Shown: positions 31,435 through 33,357 of the stretch, piece by piece
How the letters are laid out: every line of letters begins with the position of its first letter
How positions within the stretch are numbered: the stretch's first letter is position 1
Assembly: GCF_945869175.1 (NCBI RefSeq)
Contig: NZ_CAMBNZ010000023.1
Span: forward strand, 1 to 33,357
Source: Limnohabitans sp. Rim8
GTDB lineage: Bacteria; Pseudomonadota; Gammaproteobacteria; Burkholderiales; Burkholderiaceae_C
Direction of reading: 5' to 3'
DNA length: 33,357 bases
The notes under the pieces: model-generated
Told to the model about the DNA's origin: nothing
Database searches by the model: none
The model's input: only the letters and a program-made list of their open reading frames with translations
Program-made: the position numbers and the translations under genes

Positions 31435-31530
31435 TCAACCCGCCGTGGTTTCGCAGCGTCCTTGTCCGGTGGCCTGTCCCCGAAAATCGCTTTGCCATTG
31501 CCGTGTGCTCAGGTCGATCTGGATGCGCAT
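31435..31530 (-). CDS. Small ORF of 31 codons downstream of the adenosyltransferase gene
   Basis: Seven bases after the adenosyltransferase stop an ATG opens a 31-residue frame (begins MRIQIDLSTRQWQSD, has one Cys, ends CETTAG). GAGG overlaps the upstream stop codon and lies six bases before the ATG, an ideal ribosome site produced by the TGAGG stop context, so it could be translated by coupling. The composition looks protein-like, with alternating hydrophobic residues at the start. I recognise no family. It could also be the relic of a longer gene. Confidence 0.4.
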   Translation of the reverse strand: MRIQIDLSTRQWQSDFRGQATGQGRCETTAG

Positions 31531-31537
31531 GAATACC

Positions 31538-32116
31538 TCAAGCCACGGTCTTGGACGGGTCGTCTTGGCTCATGCGTTGGCTTTTCCAATACACGTCATC
31601 GCCGCCATTCAAACGGTTGAGCACACGGGCCAGAACGAACATCAAGTCAGACAAGCGGTTGAGGTATTGGCGCGGGGTCTCGTTGATGGCCTCTTCGTTG
31701 CCCAGCGCCACACACGCGCGCTCGGCCCGGCGGGCGACGGTGCGGCACACATGGGCCTGCGACGCGCCGCGTGTGCCCGCTGGCAAGATGAACTCTTTGA
31801 GCTTGGGCAGTTGGGCGTTGTATTTTTCGAGGGCCTCGTCCAGTGCGGCCACGGCCTCCACTTTCAGCAATTCAAACCCGGGGATCGACAACTCGCCGCC
31901 CAGATTGAACAACTGGTGCTGCACCTCGACCAGCAACTCGCGCACATCGGCGGGCATGTCTTCACACAGCAGCAAACCGATGTGGGAGTTCAGTTCATCC
32001 ACCTCGCCCATGGCGTGCACGCGCAAACTGTTTTTGGACACGCGCTGGTTGTTGCCCAAGCCGGTGGTGCCGTTGTCGCCCGTACGGGTGGCGATTTGAG
32101 TGAGTCGGTTGCCCAT
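31538..32116 (-). CDS. Cob(I)alamin adenosyltransferase, PduO type
   Basis: A 192-residue protein with the PduO-type ATP-binding start ATRTGDNGTTGLG (9-21), MGEVDELNSHIG, QHQLFNLGGELS and the C-terminal block ILPAGTRGASQAHVCRTVARR and ERACVALGN. It transfers the adenosyl group of ATP to cob(I)alamin to make coenzyme B12, needed by mutases such as methylmalonyl-CoA mutase. No B12-dependent enzyme or cobalamin riboswitch is visible in the window. AGAGAG precedes the ATG. A small 31-codon ORF follows closely. Confidence 0.93.
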   Translation of the reverse strand: MGNRLTQIATRTGDNGTTGLGNNQRVSKNSLRVHAMGEVDELNSHIGLLLCEDMPADVRELLVEVQHQLFNLGGELSIPGFELLKVEAVAALDEALEKYNAQLPKLKEFILPAGTRGASQAHVCRTVARRAERACVALGNEEAINETPRQYLNRLSDLMFVLARVLNRLNGGDDVYWKSQRMSQDDPSKTVA

Positions 32117-32279
32117 GGTTTAGCTCTCTGTTGGTTCTCGCAAGCGTGCAAGGACTGGAAAATCACCCTCAAAGATGGGGCCCAGCTGTGTGGGTGGATT
32201 GTCCGCGAACTGGCTGCAACTTGTCTGACAGCGGACAGCAAGCCCGGGATTTGGGGCGTAAACTGCGCCATTGCATGTT

Positions 32280-32294
32280 GGACGGGCCCCGTCC
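32280..32294. promoter_or_regulatory. Perfect 15-base palindrome before the FAD oxidase gene
   Basis: GGACGGG-C-CCCGTCC lies ten bases upstream of the GGAG ribosome site of the following gene. It could be an operator in the 5' leader or form a hairpin in the message; the regulator is unknown. Confidence 0.3.
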
Positions 32295-32314
32295 GCCTTC
32301 ACCGGAGACACCCC

Positions 32315-33357
32315 ATGAACGCACCCACCCCCGCTGCCCACCTGGCCCCCGCAATCGCGCAACGCGCTGTGCCCGAAGCGTTTTTGATCGCCCTGAAAGC
32401 CCGCTTTGGCGCCAATTGCTCCACCGCGCTGGTGGTGCGTGAGCAGCATGGCCGCGACGAGTCGGCCTTCACCCATGTGCCGCCACCGGCTGCCGTGGTG
32501 TTTGCCGAAAACACCCAGGACGTGGCCGACGCGGTGAAGCTGTGCGCCGAACACAAAGTCCCGGTGATCCCGTTTGGCGTGGGCTCCTCGCTCGAAGGCC
32601 ATTTGCTGGCCGTGCAAGGCGGCATCAGCATTGACCTCAATCGCATGAACCAGGTGTTGTCCATCAACGCCGAAGACCTCACGGTGACGGTGCAGCCGGG
32701 CGTGACGCGCAAGCAGTTGAATGAAGAAATCAAGTCCACCGGTTTGTTCTTCCCGATCGACCCGGGCGCAGACGCCACGATTGGCGGCATGAGCGCCACG
32801 CGCGCCAGCGGCACCAATGCCGTGCGCTACGGCACCATGCGTGAAAACGTGCTGGCCATGGAAGTGGTCACTGCTGCGGGCGAAGTCATCCGCACCGGCA
32901 CCCGCGCCAAAAAATCCAGCGCTGGTTACGACCTGACCCGCCTGATGGTGGGCAGCGAAGGCACGCTGGGCGTGATCACCGAAGTCACGGTGCGCCTGTA
33001 CCCCTTACCCGAGGCCATCTCGGCCGCCATTTGCTCCTTTCCCAGCATCGAAGCGGCAGTTCGTACCGTCATTCAGACCATTCAGCTGGGCGTGCCGATC
33101 GCACGGGTGGAATTGCTGGACCACAACAGCATTCGCATGGTGAACGCTTACGCCAAGCTGGGCCTGCGCGAAGAGCCCATGCTGCTGATGGAGTTCCACG
33201 GCTCACCGGCAGGCGTGAAAGAACAAGCCGAGACGGTGCAAGAGATCGCCAGCGAATTTGGTGGCAACGCCTTTGAATGGGCCACCACCCCCGAAGAGCG
33301 CACGCGGCTGTGGACAGCACGGCACAACGCCTACTTTGCCGCTGTGCAAAGCCGGCC
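32315..33357 (+). CDS. FAD-binding oxidoreductase, D-lactate dehydrogenase/glycolate oxidase GlcD type, partial
   Basis: The first 347 codons are present and the gene runs off the window end; family members are about 460-500 residues. The ATG has GGAG seven bases upstream. Residues about 55-230 form a FAD_binding_4 domain: VPVIPFGVGSSLEGHL (82-97), GGISIDLNRMNQVL, VTVQPGVTRKQLNEEI, FFPIDPGADATIGGMSAT and GTLGVITEVTVRLYPLPE. The C-terminal cap begins with VARTVI-like helices. Such enzymes oxidise D-lactate, glycolate or D-2-hydroxy acids and pass electrons to cytochrome or quinone. The wording fits cytochrome-type D-lactate dehydrogenase best, but the substrate is not certain. Confidence 0.9.
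   Translation, partial: MNAPTPAAHLAPAIAQRAVPEAFLIALKARFGANCSTALVVREQHGRDESAFTHVPPPAAVVFAENTQDVADAVKLCAEHKVPVIPFGVGSSLEGHLLAVQGGISIDLNRMNQVLSINAEDLTVTVQPGVTRKQLNEEIKSTGLFFPIDPGADATIGGMSATRASGTNAVRYGTMRENVLAMEVVTAAGEVIRTGTRAKKSSAGYDLTRLMVGSEGTLGVITEVTVRLYPLPEAISAAICSFPSIEAAVRTVIQTIQLGVPIARVELLDHNSIRMVNAYAKLGLREEPMLLMEFHGSPAGVKEQAETVQEIASEFGGNAFEWATTPEERTRLWTARHNAYFAAVQSR

Noticed and set aside
32226..32245. CTGTCCGCTGTCAG (minus strand) as a PHO box before the FAD oxidase gene
   Set aside because: The half-sites are seven bases apart rather than eleven, so the PhoB spacing is not met.
31351..32314. Cobalamin riboswitch near the adenosyltransferase gene
   Set aside because: The intergenic sequences on both sides are short, and I see no B12-box-like conserved segment or extended leader.

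Overview
The window reads as chromosomal DNA of a betaproteobacterium of the order Burkholderiales, most likely Comamonadaceae. The evidence is dense GC-rich coding sequence, a Bug-type tripartite-tricarboxylate binding protein, and the mix of C-P lyase, CoA-ester catabolism and acetoacetyl-CoA synthetase genes. The family-level placement is inference from gene content. I see no rRNA, tRNA, CRISPR array, insertion sequence or phage gene.

Left end (1-4580). An operon enters from outside the window with the tail of a SiaC-like (DUF1987) protein. A class III nucleotidyl cyclase and a CBS-like/PP2C (SpoIIE-type) phosphatase follow, which looks like a Sia-type phospho-switch wired to a cyclase instead of the usual diguanylate cyclase. 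Then come an orphan ParA-family ATPase with a small partner gene, an upstream region carrying an 11-bp-periodic repeat, an unknown Rossmann-like protein and a small zinc-ribbon protein.

Phosphonate region (4631-18783). This is the centre of the window. A divergent promoter region at about 16.64-16.74 kb separates phnF, a 2H-phosphoesterase-like gene (DUF1045) and phnN on the + strand from a long tightly packed minus-strand run: phnG, phnH, phnI, phnJ, a GNAT acetyltransferase, phnK, phnL, phnM, then three genes of a TPR-associated TRAP transporter (TatT, DctP-type binding protein, fused QM permease), then phnC, phnE and a PhnZ-like HD oxygenase. Two features stand out. First, the phnCDE importer is broken: phnC stops before its ABC signature and is joined directly to a phnE that lacks its N-terminus, with phnD absent. 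Second, a TRAP transporter sits in the same operon, where it could be an alternative importer. Palindromes of the HutC/PhnF type lie before phnG and before phnC. A good PHO box precedes phnC, and weaker PHO-like sites precede phnG and tatT, so phosphate-starvation control combined with PhnF repression is likely.

Catabolic region (18896-27507). A + strand set encodes a beta-keto acid cleavage enzyme, a Bug binding protein and a 3-hydroxyisobutyrate-dehydrogenase-family enzyme. A minus-strand set encodes a MaoC/HTD2-type hydratase, an acyl-CoA dehydrogenase, a CaiB/BaiF CoA-transferase, an MmgE/PrpD protein and a LysR regulator. The minus-strand set resembles the itaconate-degradation locus of Pseudomonas aeruginosa, but no citramalyl-CoA lyase is present here.

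Right end (27508-33357). A gene-poor gap with a possible acyl-CoA-ligase remnant is followed by a long-type dapD and a small membrane protein. Acetoacetyl-CoA synthetase, a 31-codon small ORF with a good ribosome site and a PduO-type cobalamin adenosyltransferase follow on the minus strand. The last gene is a FAD-linked lactate/glycolate-oxidase-type gene that runs off the end. No similarity search was run. Family calls rest on motifs read by eye and remembered family sequences.
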